64,000 bases of DNA from Hesseltinella vesiculosa (lineage: Eukaryota > Mucoromycota > Mucoromycetes > Mucorales > Cunninghamellaceae), in NCBI GenBank assembly GCA_002104935.1, contig MCGT01000021.1, forward strand, positions 124,001 to 188,000. The letters run 5' to 3'. The notes under the pieces were generated by a model, which did not search any database, was not told the DNA's origin, and was given only the letters and a program-made list of their open reading frames with translations. The stretch's first letter is position 1. Each line of letters opens with the position of its first letter. Both the position numbers and the translations under genes were made by a program. Positions 44,406 to 56,300 of the stretch are shown here, one piece after another.

Positions 44406-46101
44406 CAGAACGAGGTGCAGCGAATAGAAAGGAAGAGAAAACGGAAGCGAGGAAAGAAAGCGGGAAGAAAGTGGCAGCTGACGCCAAGTCCCTTTTCACC
44501 TGGACCGAAAAATCGCACGCCACCTTTGAGAAGAATCATTGGCCGGCACACCCTCCGCCTGTTGCATTGACGGACTGAGTCAACACGCTCGTTATTTTTT
44601 ATATGCCAGCAACAAAGCATGAATGACAAGCCATCCATATCAATTTAATCGATGTCTGCTCATTGTCTTACCTGTGGCCAACAAGCACATTCTCCTTTAA
44701 CGCACACAATTCTTTTTCCACACCTGTCACCGGTAAGTCACTGTTTCCGCTCGCTGACACTTTTTTCTTTTCTCTTGGTTTCTTTTATCAAGTCTTTGAC
44801 ACATGGTACGTTACAGATCGTGCGATGGGTTGGCACTTGCCACCCCCCCCCCCATTTTTTTTAGTAATAGCACAAAATGTAAACACTTGATTCCGGAGAG
44901 TGACGAGAAAGAGTAAAAAAACGAACTTGTAGTTTCAGAGTGGAAAAGGCAACGGCTGACGCTTGTGACATGTCCTTCCTGTCCACAGTCCCGACAGAAA
45001 TCCAAACCTTTGGAAAAATGAAACGTGTTAGTATACCTATGGCATGTACATCTTGCACTGACCTCGCTATTCCCTTCCAAACGACGCTCCATTTTATGCT
45101 AGTCAACACCAGCCACTCCAAATATTCAATAGTCACTGCGAAAGAATCAAGCGTATATCTCCAAGGTAAATAAAAGCTGTATTGCTGTGGTGCTATGTGG
45201 ACTCACATATTGAGTCACCCCTTTGTTGTTGCTGCATTTCAGTTGCCCAAGTCGGCACCTCACGTGAAGCTTTCAACTCTACCGGGGCAATTTATTCATA
45301 ATAGGGGGAGCGGTCCCATTGGTTAAATAGCCGCCCTCCCAGGAACTATTGTCAAAAGGGTAAACAAGCAGAACTATGCTTGACCAGTTTGGTGCACACT
45401 TTCGTGCAGTTTGTAATGGTCCCAAAAAGGACAGCGCTTGTGTATTAAGGTGACACGCGCTACAAAAGATAATATAAAAGGTTGCACCCAATGGCATGCT
45501 TACTGCCATTTTTATAAACCTCCCGATTCTAAATTAAGCAAAGAAAAACTGGAGGACGGCATTTTTTAAACTTGGGCGTTCGCAACAGGCCCTCCTCATT
45601 GACTCGCCAGGAAATATCCATTTTTATTTTTTTTTGGGGGGAGGGTAGTACTAGGACTCTGGTAGATTGGGAAAATTATAATAAGTAAATGTCAATTTGT
45701 CTTGGCCCATGTGTGTGCGCAAGTTTAGTGCCAGGCACTGCACCTGTCGATAGTTTGTGTCTTTAGGGCAATTTCGAAGTTGACTTTTTAATTGGCTTGT
45801 CGATTCCATTTTTCTTGAAGCTCATTTTTTTCGTTGCCCGCCAAAAAACGAAACCCTAATTTTCTTCTTCTTTCTCCTTTTTTTCGTTTTTTTTTTTTCT
45901 GATTGCATTGAACTCGTTCATTCAATACCCATCCCACTCCTTTCCTCTGTGATTGTAAACCTCTTGTTTCTTTTTTGTTTTATCTCATACCTGAATAGTT
46001 ATATTTGAAGAAAACAAAAAAAAAGGTAACTAACATCCGTTGGCACTGAAAAATAATTCTTACAGCAAGATGAAATAACTTGCACGCATTCTTCATAGAA
46101 A
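44406..46101. other. Intergenic region with a duplicated knuckle exon
   Basis: No intact gene. 44954-45066 duplicates the knuckle exon and flanking intron of the gene to its left (about 85% by eye) with the reading frame broken after the third Cys. At 44652 the plus strand encodes CLTCGQQAHSPLTH after an ATG, another knuckle-like remnant. From 45600 to 46100 the sequence is T-rich and is probably the promoter and 5'UTR of the CYRI gene. Confidence 0.55.
44954..45066 (-). pseudogene. Partial duplicate of the zinc-knuckle exon
   Basis: It encodes FHFSKGLDFCRDCGQEGHVT and then diverges (SVSRC) and shifts frame, compared with the intact copy at 44073-44156. Flanking intron sequence is also duplicated (ACCTATGGCAT, GCTGACCTCG). 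Confidence 0.65.
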
Positions 46102-47427
46102 ATGGGACAAATCTTAACAAGTCTAAGTAGCTTTCGAAGCAATGAAGTTATGGTGCCTGAACTAGGCTTTGATATTGAAAGCAAGTGTCCAAGAAGATGG
46201 CTTTTTTTTTTTTTTTATAGAACCTAATTTTTATTAATTTTCTTTTTTTCTGTGGTAGATGCATCGCCGAGCTCAGAAGAGATGCTGGTGTATCATGAAC
46301 TGTCAGCTCAATTAGTCGCACCTACGACCGCCTTATTACACGCATTGCAAAACTATCGATCTTCTTCAGAAGTCATCCGAAGTGCCATTGCCTCGCCTAC
46401 TCCCGAGAATGAAAATATCGCTTGGAATTCTGTCCTACCTACGGTGAATATGCTGCAGAAAGTGTTTGAATACGCTGAGAACTTGAGCAAGTCCTTTCTC
46501 CCTTTGAAATGTAGATCTTGTGACTAACGCTGTCACTTTTCCATTTTGTACAGGAAAAGGTATTCCTCGACTATTGAATATCCTTTGCCAAGGTGATGTC
46601 AACAGCAACCTCCAGACTCATCAAGGGTTGACCAAGCTGTTTGCTGATGTCTTGGATTTCGTCTTTGAATTTGATCATTTGAAGGTACGACCAGAAATGC
46701 TGTTAAAAAAAAGCTTGAGCAATCTCTCACTCTTAGTTTTTAGATGCGAAACTCAACGTTGCAAAACGACTTTTCTTATTACCGTCGCATGCTGCAGCGC
46801 GGTCGATACAGTACTTCCAGCGATGACAACACCTCGGACTTGCGAAGTGCCATGCTTGAAGATGACCTTGCTAACCAAATCTCCTTATTCATCGCCTATC
46901 CCACCCCCATGCTGAGATGCGTCATTGACACCACTACCGATTATGTCACGAAGAACCGGTTACAAAAAGGCGTAGGTGAGTGCTTGGCTGCTGTCTGGGC
47001 CTCTTGTTTCTATACCGTCCACAAGAAAAAGTAGGTGTTATTTTCCCTATTAAGCATTCAGAGTTCACTCACTGATATGTCTCTCATTTCTGTAGGGCTC
47101 AGCGACCAGAAATGTCTGCCTTTTTCCTCAAAGTTATGGTGGTCACCATTATCCTTTATGACCATATCGATCCCAATGGTGTGTTTACCAAGCAATCCCC
47201 CATTAATGTAAATCAAATCACAAAGAAACAAAGATCTTGCACTAACCACCTCCCCTCTCCCGCTGTAGATCAAAAACTCGGTGAAAATGATTCAAACTAT
47301 CAGCACATTGGATATCCCAACCGACTCGAGCGCGTCCAATTTAATGTCGGCCCTACGATACAATTCAAAGCATTTGAACGATGACAAAACCCCCAAAGGT
47401 GTTCGAAACATGGTTTTGGCGGCTTGA
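46102..47427 (+). CDS. CYRI: CYRI/FAM49 family Rac1-binding regulator
   Basis: Six exons: 46102-46180, 46259-46486, 46554-46684, 46744-47030, 47096-47207 and 47269-47427, 331 residues (animal CYRI-B is about 324). The N-terminus MGQILTSLSS has the Gly-2 used for myristoylation. The DUF1394 domain shows LQNDFSYYRRMLQRG, NQISLFIAYPTPMLR, LAAVWASCFYTVHKKK, FFLKVMVVTIILYDHIDPNG and the end GVRNMVLAA. In animals CYRI binds active Rac1 and competes with the SCAR/WAVE complex, limiting Arp2/3-driven protrusion. Introns 1 and 2 both have GCAAGT donors; GT sites nearby break the frame. Confidence 0.93.
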
Positions 47428-47750
47428 TCCCCCTCCTCCATCTTTGACTCTGCTTTTTTATCCCTTACCCCTCGTCTTTTCCAAAGTAATCCTTATTCCA
47501 CCCACAAAAAAAAAGCTCTTAAAAAAATTTACTCCCTTTGCCCCTACCTTTCTATTTCATAATTGTCACATTACGTATAGGTCTACAGTTATTATCTTGC
47601 TCCTTTTTTCTTTCTTTTTTTTTTTTTTTTTTTTTTTTTGCCACTACTTCAGTGATTAAAAGGATTGTCCCCCTTTTTTATCTCGTTATACTTCTCTTTT
47701 TTCTGTGGCTGGGGGTCATCGCTCTTTACGCTTGACTTAAATCTTTTAAT
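47428..47750. other. Intergenic region with a long T-run
   Basis: 323 bp between CYRI and the aldolase gene. A roughly 26-bp T-run lies at 47614-47639. No gene. Confidence 0.5.
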
Positions 47751-48644
47751 ATGAATCAAACGCCACGATTCATCCCTTACTCGGTTGCCATGGTCACACC
47801 TTTTACAAAGGATGGTGCGCTTGACATCGATTCAGTACCTGCAGTTGTACAATATTATTTGCAGCAGGACATTCCTGGTTTGCTGGTGTCAGGGTCAACG
47901 GGTGAACAGCACTGCATGACGATAGATGAACGCAAGAAACTCTTCCGATGTGTGGCGACCAATGTCAAACAGCAATGTGAATTATATGCAGGTGTGGCTG
48001 CATTCAAGACCGCCGATGCCGTTGCTCTAGCAGAAGCTGCTGAAGAAGCCGGATTCTCGGGTATTATGCTTGGCTTCCCGCCTTATCGGCGCCCAACTCA
48101 GCATGAGGCTGAAGTCTACGTGCAAAAGATCGCCAGCTCTGTCCACCTACCGATTTTCATCTATAATAACCCTCCCCGCACTGGCTTTGATCTTCACCCC
48201 AGCACCTTTGTCCGCCTTGCCCAATCCCTCGACAATGTCTGCGGCGTCAAGGAAGCTGGTACGCCCGAAAATGTCAAGATCATTCAGCAAGCTCTCGGGC
48301 CAGCGGCTGCATCGTATTCTTTTTTTTCTGGTTCAGATGCGACCTTTATCACGGCTTATGACACCCATGGCTATAACGGCTTGACTTCCATTGCCGGCAA
48401 CGTTTACCCCGCTCAGGTCAAAGCGATCGTCGATGCATTGCAAAACAACCAGCTTGATCATGCACAACACATCATGGACTCCATTCTACCCGGGATCCAA
48501 TTGCTTACCCAGGGTGGTGTGCTCGCCTCCATCAAGTATATTTTGCGGAAGAAGAATGTGCCCATTGGCTATTGTACCGAGCCTCTTTTGGATGTCTCGG
48601 ATGATATTAAGCTGGCGATTGATCGCATCTTTTTCCCTGAATAA
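47751..48644 (+). CDS. DapA-family lyase/aldolase
   Basis: An intronless gene of 297 residues covering one full TIM barrel. It carries the family motifs GSTGEQ (residues 46-51), the Tyr of IYNNPPRTG (Y138) and the Schiff-base Lys of GVKEAG (K167). The GxxGE loop binds pyruvate or a related 2-oxo acid. The family covers 4-hydroxy-tetrahydrodipicolinate synthase, 4-hydroxy-2-oxoglutarate aldolase and 2-keto-3-deoxy-sugar-acid aldolases. Fungi make lysine by the aminoadipate route, so a catabolic aldolase role is more likely than lysine synthesis. Substrate cannot be decided from sequence. Confidence 0.88.
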   Translation: MNQTPRFIPYSVAMVTPFTKDGALDIDSVPAVVQYYLQQDIPGLLVSGSTGEQHCMTIDERKKLFRCVATNVKQQCELYAGVAAFKTADAVALAEAAEEAGFSGIMLGFPPYRRPTQHEAEVYVQKIASSVHLPIFIYNNPPRTGFDLHPSTFVRLAQSLDNVCGVKEAGTPENVKIIQQALGPAAASYSFFSGSDATFITAYDTHGYNGLTSIAGNVYPAQVKAIVDALQNNQLDHAQHIMDSILPGIQLLTQGGVLASIKYILRKKNVPIGYCTEPLLDVSDDIKLAIDRIFFPE

Positions 48645-49676
48645 ACCTCAAACCTTGTTTCAGTTGCCTTCCTTTTTTTCCCCCTCAGCGCATATATCGA
48701 ACACGTTTTGTTAAAACAGCTTTTTTTGTTCTGCCATTGATGGAAAACTCGAGATGGTCAAAGAACATGCACCTTTGCTCAATGTTGACAGCTGTGTTCA
48801 TTGGTTTACCAAGCCAGTTTATTATAATTCCTTGCTAAACCAACGAATTCACTACCTCGGTGGTCATGACGCTCTCCTCCTTTTGGCAAATTCTATTTTT
48901 ACTTTTAAAAAAAATGTAGCACAAATGAACGTTTCTTTGCTTGTGCCCTTTTGTTTTGCACAAAGAAAAAAAAGTTGAAACTGCGCTGTTGGTCCAATAA
49001 CGTAATCATCATGGTCCTTTTTTTTGTGGTTCTTGAGGAGAAAAAATATAAGTCATGAAAACCTGAACAAAGCTTTTTTCCAGTGAGAACAGCCCAAAGA
49101 GACATGATGTAGAAGAAACAAAAAGAAATCAGGAAAGCTTTCACTAGATTTGTTTCCCATTCCCAATAACAACTGAAAGAACGTGCACGCTCGCCTTTTT
49201 GCTCATGGCTATCGTCGTTTTGGCCCTGAGCGGAGAATAAATATGTCATTTTCCTCATCATCCAACTTTAATTGATCCTCCCAACAACGGCTTTCTTTTT
49301 TTTTCTTTCTCTTCGTTTTTATTTGTGCTCCGTAGCTTTCCTTGAGCCTTTCTTTTCTTTTTCTTTTTTCATTCCTGATTTCAACTCATACCCAACGATA
49401 AGCTCAGCGATTCCCGTTTCAACTACCAGCCAAATCAGAGCTTATTTATTATCGACTATCCACCACTTCAGTCTCCCAAGCTAATCAACTGTTGACGCCC
49501 TTGTTAATCGATATCCGCATTTTTACTCTATTTCATTATAGATTCACATTTCATACTTAATAGCACACCTTGTAAGTTTGTTGGGCCATTAAAAAAAGTT
49601 TCCCATTAATGGCCAGATGACTAACATAGAATTTAGTGTTGATTCTCTAGCACAAGCTCTCAAACAAAATACAAAA
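48645..49676. other. Intergenic region before the Ras gene
   Basis: About 1 kb: 3'UTR of the aldolase, then T-rich sequence leading to Ras. A minus-strand ORF (48905-49261) has a Phe/Tyr-rich middle but no recognisable domain and is not accepted as a gene. Confidence 0.45.
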
Positions 49677-50530
49677 ATGATGCTCTACAAACTGGTCGTT
49701 TTGGGTGATGGTGGTGTTGGCAAGGTAATATACCAAGAATGAAAGCATGCAAGCTGATGAAGTTGACCCTTTTTTTTTTTCCTCCTAAAGACTGCATTGA
49801 CTATTCAGGTAAAGACATGGTTCGAAAGAGGCTGAAGCTAAAAAAAAAAAAAATTAACAAAAAAAAATGTGTTTTCCTCTCTTTTAGCTGTGCCTGAATC
49901 ATTTTGTTGGTAAGACAAGCTAAAAAAATAAACCTCGCTTTTGGCATGCGCCTCTCACTTTCCTTTTTCTGACGTTTTAGAAACATATGACCCAACTATC
50001 GAAGATTCCTACCGAAAACAAGTGGTGATTGATGATCAGCCCTGTGTGTTGGAAGTCTTGGACACTGCTGGACAAGGTAAGTTTTGTAACTGCGGGTTAT
50101 CAAATCATCGTCAAAACTCAATTATTTTTGTCTCCCAAAAGAGGAATACACAGCACTGCGCGACCAATGGATTCGAGATGGCGAGGGGTTCTTACTCGTG
50201 TACTCTATCACTTCACGATCGACTTTTGACCGCATTGAGCGATTCCGCGATCAAATTTTCCGTGTCAAGGATGTGGACAATGTGCCTTTGATGCTTGTGG
50301 GTAACAAATGTGACAAGGTTACCGAACGAGATGTTCACCGTGAAGAAGGCTACAATCTTGCCAAGCGTTTGGGCTGCGACTTTATCGAAACTTCTGCCAA
50401 AACCTGTGTGAATGTCGAACGTTCCTTTTACCAAGTCGTAAAGAACATCCGTGCTCAACGTGAAGGCTTACGCGCTGGCGCCAAGCAAAGCCCTAGAAAG
50501 AAGAAAGGCGGCAAGTGCTTGATTCTTTAA
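49677..50530 (+). CDS. Ras-family small GTPase
   Basis: Five exons: 49677-49724, 49791-49808 (18 nt), 49888-49909 (22 nt), 49981-50076 and 50142-50530, 190 residues. G motifs: GDGGVGKTAL (P-loop), effector [21 protein letters not shown] and ETSAK. Position 61 is Gln, so normal GTPase activity is expected. The basic tail [13 protein letters not shown] ends in a CAAX box whose final Leu predicts geranylgeranylation, as in Rsr1/Rap-like proteins. It is most like fungal Ras/Rsr1. Two tiny exons near the P-loop split the switch I region. Confidence 0.95.
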
Positions 50531-50953
50531 AAACATACTTTCTCTTTTTTTTTTTTTACTTTATTTCCTGGTTTGTTGTTTTAAAAAAAACCTACAATGC
50601 AGTAAAAAAATCAATTGACAGCATCGCACAATGTGCTTCTTTTGTCACAGTAATTTACCGAGAAAATGGATGCTTCAATTTGGAATCGCTTGCAAGCTCG
50701 CGAGGCAACATCACCCAGTGGACTAGCAGTTTTCAGCATCTACAGCACTGATGGGGTTCTACAGCCATCCACAGATTCTGACTAATGTACTAAGCACAGA
50801 AGCCTTGCGGGAGGAAAAATCATATTTTGAAAGACCATTTCCTCATCACAGCCATTGATTAGGGAATGGTTTATTGGAAAAGAATCAAGGAACAGCAAAA
50901 AAAAAAAAAGGATTCCAAACAAGAGGTGGTATAGAAAAGTACGCAATGAACTG
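50531..50953. other. Convergent intergenic region
   Basis: Between Ras and the CorA-type gene; A/T tracts only. Confidence 0.5.
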
Positions 50954-53041
50954 TTAAATTATTCTATAGTAGCGCATCATCATCACAGATGTCATGCAAA
51001 AAGTTAGGATTGAAACAGTTATGCACGCAAACCAGGTCAGATCCTAAAAAAAAGGGGGAGATGTTAAAGCCTTCCGGACATGCGGCTTTTCTCTATTCTT
51101 TGACGCATACCTCCGTGAACTGGCCAGGCACAGGTACGTTCATTCCGAATAAACCAGTTATCAGGTTCATCGGTATAACCACGCTGCCCAGGGCAGTCAA
51201 TTTTGACAGAACATCATTAATGTCATTGTTGGTCTGAGTCATTTCGATGGAGATCTGGGCCAAGTAGTTTGAATGTGAGCGAGATGAAATTTTTTCATAA
51301 TGATTCAATGATTGTAGCATGGTGATCAGGTGATCTATTTCATAGAGAAAATTACTCTTTGTCCTTTTTTTTTTTTCGTTACCTTGCACGTCCCCCAGAT
51401 AGAGTACGACTTCAGGGCTGATGGTTGATTTGGAAGTCAGGTCTCCAGAGGAAGCTTTCCCTCGCTTGATCATGGTTTTGACTACATCCACCTTGGTGAC
51501 CAGCAACCGAAGCAGGCTCATGACCCGTTTGCGACAGTAGCCAATGCGCCGCAGCATGTCGGATTGCTCCGACTCTTTCAAGATCAGCACCAGCTCATCT
51601 ATTGAATCCACTTCAAATTCTATGCCTCGGATCAGCGGCGCGAATGAGTCTGTGATGTCGTCCAATAGACCATAGCAAATCCAGTCTTTCAAAAAAAAAA
51701 ACAAGCTAATTAAGCCGTACGCATCCTCGGTAATGGCTTACCAGGGGTGACACGGATGTAATCTTTGAGTTGCTTGATCCGCCTTCGAACGTTGTAGGCG
51801 TGTGGGATAGGTCTAAAATGAAACTAAGATAATAAAAAAAAGGCGCGAGATGAGTAAGTTTTACACAACGCAAAATGGGACATACGGTGAGGATGCCTTG
51901 ACCAAAGATGAGCATGTATACGCCAATGGGTTGCAAGTAAGTAATGGAGGTAGGATCTTGATCAAAGCTACGGAAGCAAACGAAGCAGTAGTTTTTGAAC
52001 ACTTCACACTTTTCTCGGGGCTCTTCCATGGCAATGTCTTCGGTGGTCAAGGGGTGAATATGGAAGGCTTTGCTGAGTTGCTTCATTTCCTGGTCCGTGG
52101 GACACATGACGTCCAGCCAGAAGCATCCTTTTTTCAGCATACTTGAGAATGACTGGTCCCTATCTGGTAATTCTGCGATGTTCTTGGCATGAATGGTTGA
52201 TGGCTCTGCAACCGAATAAAAGGATACTCTATAATTGTCTTGGTATAGCTGTTTGGGTTCCTGATGCTAAAAAAAAAAAAACTCCGTCAGGAATCCCAAT
52301 TGACCAACATGATTAAAACCAAACTCATGATCAAACAAGGTTTTTTCCATCCTCCCTAGAACCTTAATATAACGGAGCCCAAAGGTGCCTTTTGCATTCA
52401 TCCTTCTTTATTCTCTTCCCCAGCAAACTTACCTGTGAATAGCTGTCTATATAGGGGTGAAAGCTGTAGGTGCGCAGGGTATCGTGGTCGTAGAACCCGT
52501 GGTTTCCTGACTTGAATGTGTCATTTGCTTTGTCTTGATGTTGAATCCAAGAATCCAGCAAGGCAAAATCAATTTCCTGTGTAACATGGGAACCAGGAAG
52601 TGAAGGGAAGCAGACATCTTCTTCAATGGTATTGGTTTTATATAAACTGGGAGGCATGGTGCTGGCTGAGGATGAAGGGTTGGTGCTAGATGTAGTGGGT
52701 GTATGTGACAACCCAGTTGGTTGCTTATCCACGAGGCCAAGCATGAGCGTTTCGTTGAAGTTTGCGGCTGCGCCGTCTTGCCTCTCGTCATCACCCTAAA
52801 AGATGCAGAAAAGGAGAAAATTGATTTGCTGGAGCCTCTTACCCAGCCATAGCACCTTTTTCTTATTCTTCTGCAAATTTACCGAGGATGAAGGGATAGA
52901 TGCATAATTTTTGGGTTGCTTAAAAAATAAATTAAGAGGCTGGGAAGAGGTTGAGGACGAGAGTGGGTCTTGTCGACAAGGCTCTGCTCTGTGATGCATC
53001 ATTGGACGTCTTGAGCCATTTTTGAATTTGCCTCGGGTCAT
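50954..53041 (-). CDS. CorA-type magnesium transporter (Alr1/Mnr2 family)
   Basis: Seven exons: 53041-52883, 52795-52433, 52266-51886, 51823-51742, 51685-51383, 51333/51334-51111 and 51043-50954, 533 residues. A long variable N-terminus is followed by the CorA cytoplasmic funnel (FWLDVMCPTDQEMKQLSKAF, FHFRPIPHAYNVRRRIKQLK, DWICYGLLDDITDSFAPLI, NHYEKISSRSHSNYLAQISI). Transmembrane helix 1 ends in the invariant GMN motif (LITGLFGMNVPVPGQF). Helix 2 lies in the last exon (TWFACITVSILTFCMTSVMM). Alr1 sits in the plasma membrane and Mnr2 in the vacuole; which applies is not clear. Intron 5 is 48 nt, in frame and without stops, so its retention would add 16 residues. Confidence 0.92.
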
Positions 53042-53381
53042 GTAAGATGTGGTGAATTATTGAAACTATGGACAAAAAAGAAAGAAAGAAAGAAAGAAAC
53101 CAAAAGAGAAGGAAAAGAGAGAGAGAAAAAAAAAAAAGGAGGTCTTGCACTAAACTAGGTTCGGAAAGCTGTGATTCAAAAAGACACGGTTTTGCAGGTC
53201 AGGGGAAACTAGTCAGCGCTTCCGCCACACTCTCCTTTTTCTGGAAGCATTGTACAATCTTGTACAATGGAGAAGCAGCTATTGCTCATGATTTGGCTGT
53301 ACCTTTAGAGTATGAGTGTTTTTAATGTATTCTTTTTCTGCCGAGGCGGAAATGAGTAAAGCACATTGGGCAATGAAACAT
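53042..53381. other. Intergenic region, CorA promoter
   Basis: It contains an AAAG/AAGG purine-rich tract (53068-53140) directly upstream of the CorA start on the minus strand. No gene. Confidence 0.5.
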
Positions 53382-56300
53382 TTATGATTGAAGGGGTTGG
53401 ATGTCTGAATTCAAGATGTGGTCGTCTTTCAAGGCCAAAAGAGCTTCATGAAGCGACTTACCCGAGTCTATCAATATACAATAGTTAGTTTTCCTGCAAG
53501 TGACTTGTACAATTCTTCAATTTACGATCAATCGAACTCAGGAACCGCACCAATTCTTTACAGAGATCAAAGTCATCTTTCTCCATAGCCTTTTGCAACA
53601 ACCGGATAATGTCCTATTCCAAAAAAAAAAAATATTATTTCACTTTTTTCTAATCAATGCTTAATTTTACCTTGGCTCCTGTCGTCAATGGTTGCATTGT
53701 TTGTAAAATAATCAGATACGACGTTGCTGTACGTAACCGTCCATCAGTCAAGCAGAGCTATAATAATTTTAAGGAGATCCCCCCAAGAAAAGGGATCATG
53801 CAAAGTGATGTGAGTTCGGGATAAGAACGCGTGATTTTCCGCCCCCCCCTCTTTTTTTCTGCACTTGCCTCGAAGAGCTCTCGAGGTTTGCCTACACTTG
53901 CAAACAAATGATCCCACAGAGCCACTTCTGTTTTTCTAGCACAGCTAACAATCACATCTAATGCGTGTGGGAATTGGTCCAGGAATCGAATCACTAGAGG
54001 CAAAATGGCGTCTGTGGCAAATGAAAATAAAAACATGAAAAAGATAAAAAAAAAAAAACCAGCCTTAATAACAAAAAAATAGACTTACTTTGTTCGGAGG
54101 GCGGCGCCTCAGCTTCTTCTTCCAGCACGTTATGCAGCAAAATTTCCAATGCATGACTGAAATACAGCAGTCGTTCATACGCACGAGCAAACACTACAGC
54201 GTCTTCATCCAATTGCTGGTGTAGTAAGAAGCGGATCAAATGGTGCAAAAACAAGTGTGTCTAGCGATAAAACAACGAGTGTCAAGCTGAGTGGCTCAAG
54301 TTTTCATACACACTGCTATACCTTTGTATTTATCTTGTAGATCAAAAAACCGAGAGACTCTCGGTAAACAATGCTTTGTTCCATACCAACAATGACACCC
54401 TTGTCCAAAAGAATGGCTTTTAAAATAGTACGAGGTTAGATATCCTGTTATTTGACGATTGTAGGAAATTGTTCCTTACCGTGGGGGTAGAAATCCAAAG
54501 GGATATAAATGCTATTCTCTTGCAGTTGCGTTAGGTCCGTCTGCCACCTTGATTCACCTTCGATATCTAGCCAGGAATGTGAATGTGGAGACGAGGGTTC
54601 AACACCAATATGGTATCCAAGAGAATATGGTTTGCCTGTGTATGAGGATCGACGATTGTGTGAGGTGAAAAAGTTGCCATTGGGCGATGTCGGGGTTGTA
54701 GGCTCGCTTTCGAAATAAGATTCACGATTGAATGAGTGGAAGCCATAACCATCGCTGCGCAGCACATTGCTAAACACCTATGGAGTTATACACGTACACA
54801 AAAAGAAAACATCAGGGTCTCTTGTAGCTTCATAGATTTTTTACCTTGACACCTTTGCCATTGATGGCCCAGATGGACGTTAACAAGTTGCTAATGCTTT
54901 TCTGACCCACCCAATAGCATTCGACCTTGTCCATGAGAAATTGCAAATCATACGTCACTTGACCATTGCTGATATCACGCTCAGTCTCGAGATCATCTAA
55001 CGCGTCAGTCTAGTTTTATCATATGTGAACAAGAAAAAATTGTATCAGTAGGTAATTTTCACATAAAAAAAAGGTTCCATCCATGTTTACCTGGAATTTT
55101 GGTGAGAGTAGTAGTAGTTTGCCATCCACAAGGAGCAACACGTTCGCATGAATGACGTCTTCCAGACATTGAAGGACATCTGCAAAAAAAAAGAGACGTT
55201 GGCTAATGCTTTATTTTTTTTTTAGGCATGGCTTACCACCACAATCACCATGGAACAAACTTATGCCACGTACACGAGCTGAACGGGCAACGACACCAGA
55301 GAGAGCCATTTGTCGGACGAAATCCAGTCGAGTGGCGCCAGGGTTGCCGTCAACGTATTGCAGACCGTAAATGTTCAAATGGTTATCGGTGGTATACACC
55401 AGCACAAACGTTCCGCAGATGGTAATATATATCGGTGCAGACTTCAGAGGTTCACAACGTAATCTTGCGCTTTCGTCCAAGTTTTGATCTCGTGAATAAA
55501 GATGAAGCTAGTGCGGTACGAAAGAGATCAGTGTCACCGTGTTCCATGCTTTTGTTTTTACCTCGTAGCTCTTGCCATGAGCCGAATTCATGATTTCACA
55601 TGCCACCACCAAGATTTGTTTGAACCAAACCATGCCACCTCGCACAATAAACCGCTCCTCCTGCTGCTGATTCCCAAACAGTTTCCAACGTTGTGATAAA
55701 ATATTGAAGTGAGCCAATCCTCGACGGCCAGCAATAGCAATATATTTGCCATCAGGGCTGATCGCTGTATACTTTGGCGATTGAGAAAAAAAAATACGTG
55801 AGCTGGTGATCTCTCAAAATTCGTTCGTCCTTATCCTTGTTTTTACTCGAATTGGCCAATGGTCGGTGATGTAGATTGTTGGATACAGAATGTTTGTCCA
55901 TGTGACAGCATCAGGATCGATCGAGTTGGTATTGTTATCGCTATAATCACCAGCATGGTTGTATAATAGAATACCATCATCCAATTGTAGCATAGCACGG
56001 CGAGCATTATTCTACAAATAAAAAAAAAAAAAAAAAAGATAGATTCAATCCCTGGACTCGTCGACGCTCTCTCCTGCAAGTGAAGGGAGGTGAAGAGCTT
56101 ACCCCATCATGGAAGGAAGTGAGTGAAGATTTTGCAAACGGCACAGAGTGCAAATAGATCGTTTCGCGATCATCGTGTGACAGTACGAAGAGCTGGTGGC
56201 TACCTGGGCCCCAGAACTAAAATGCGAAGAAAAATCGTAGAAGATCAGGGACCTTTTTTTTTTTTGCATCGTTATAGGGTTACCATGTGCTTGACTTGAT

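Noticed and set aside
48905..49261. Minus-strand ORF of 118 codons with one hydrophobic stretch
   Set aside because: Phe/Lys-rich ends come from homopolymer tracts; no recognisable domain, no splice partner, and it lies in the Ras upstream region.
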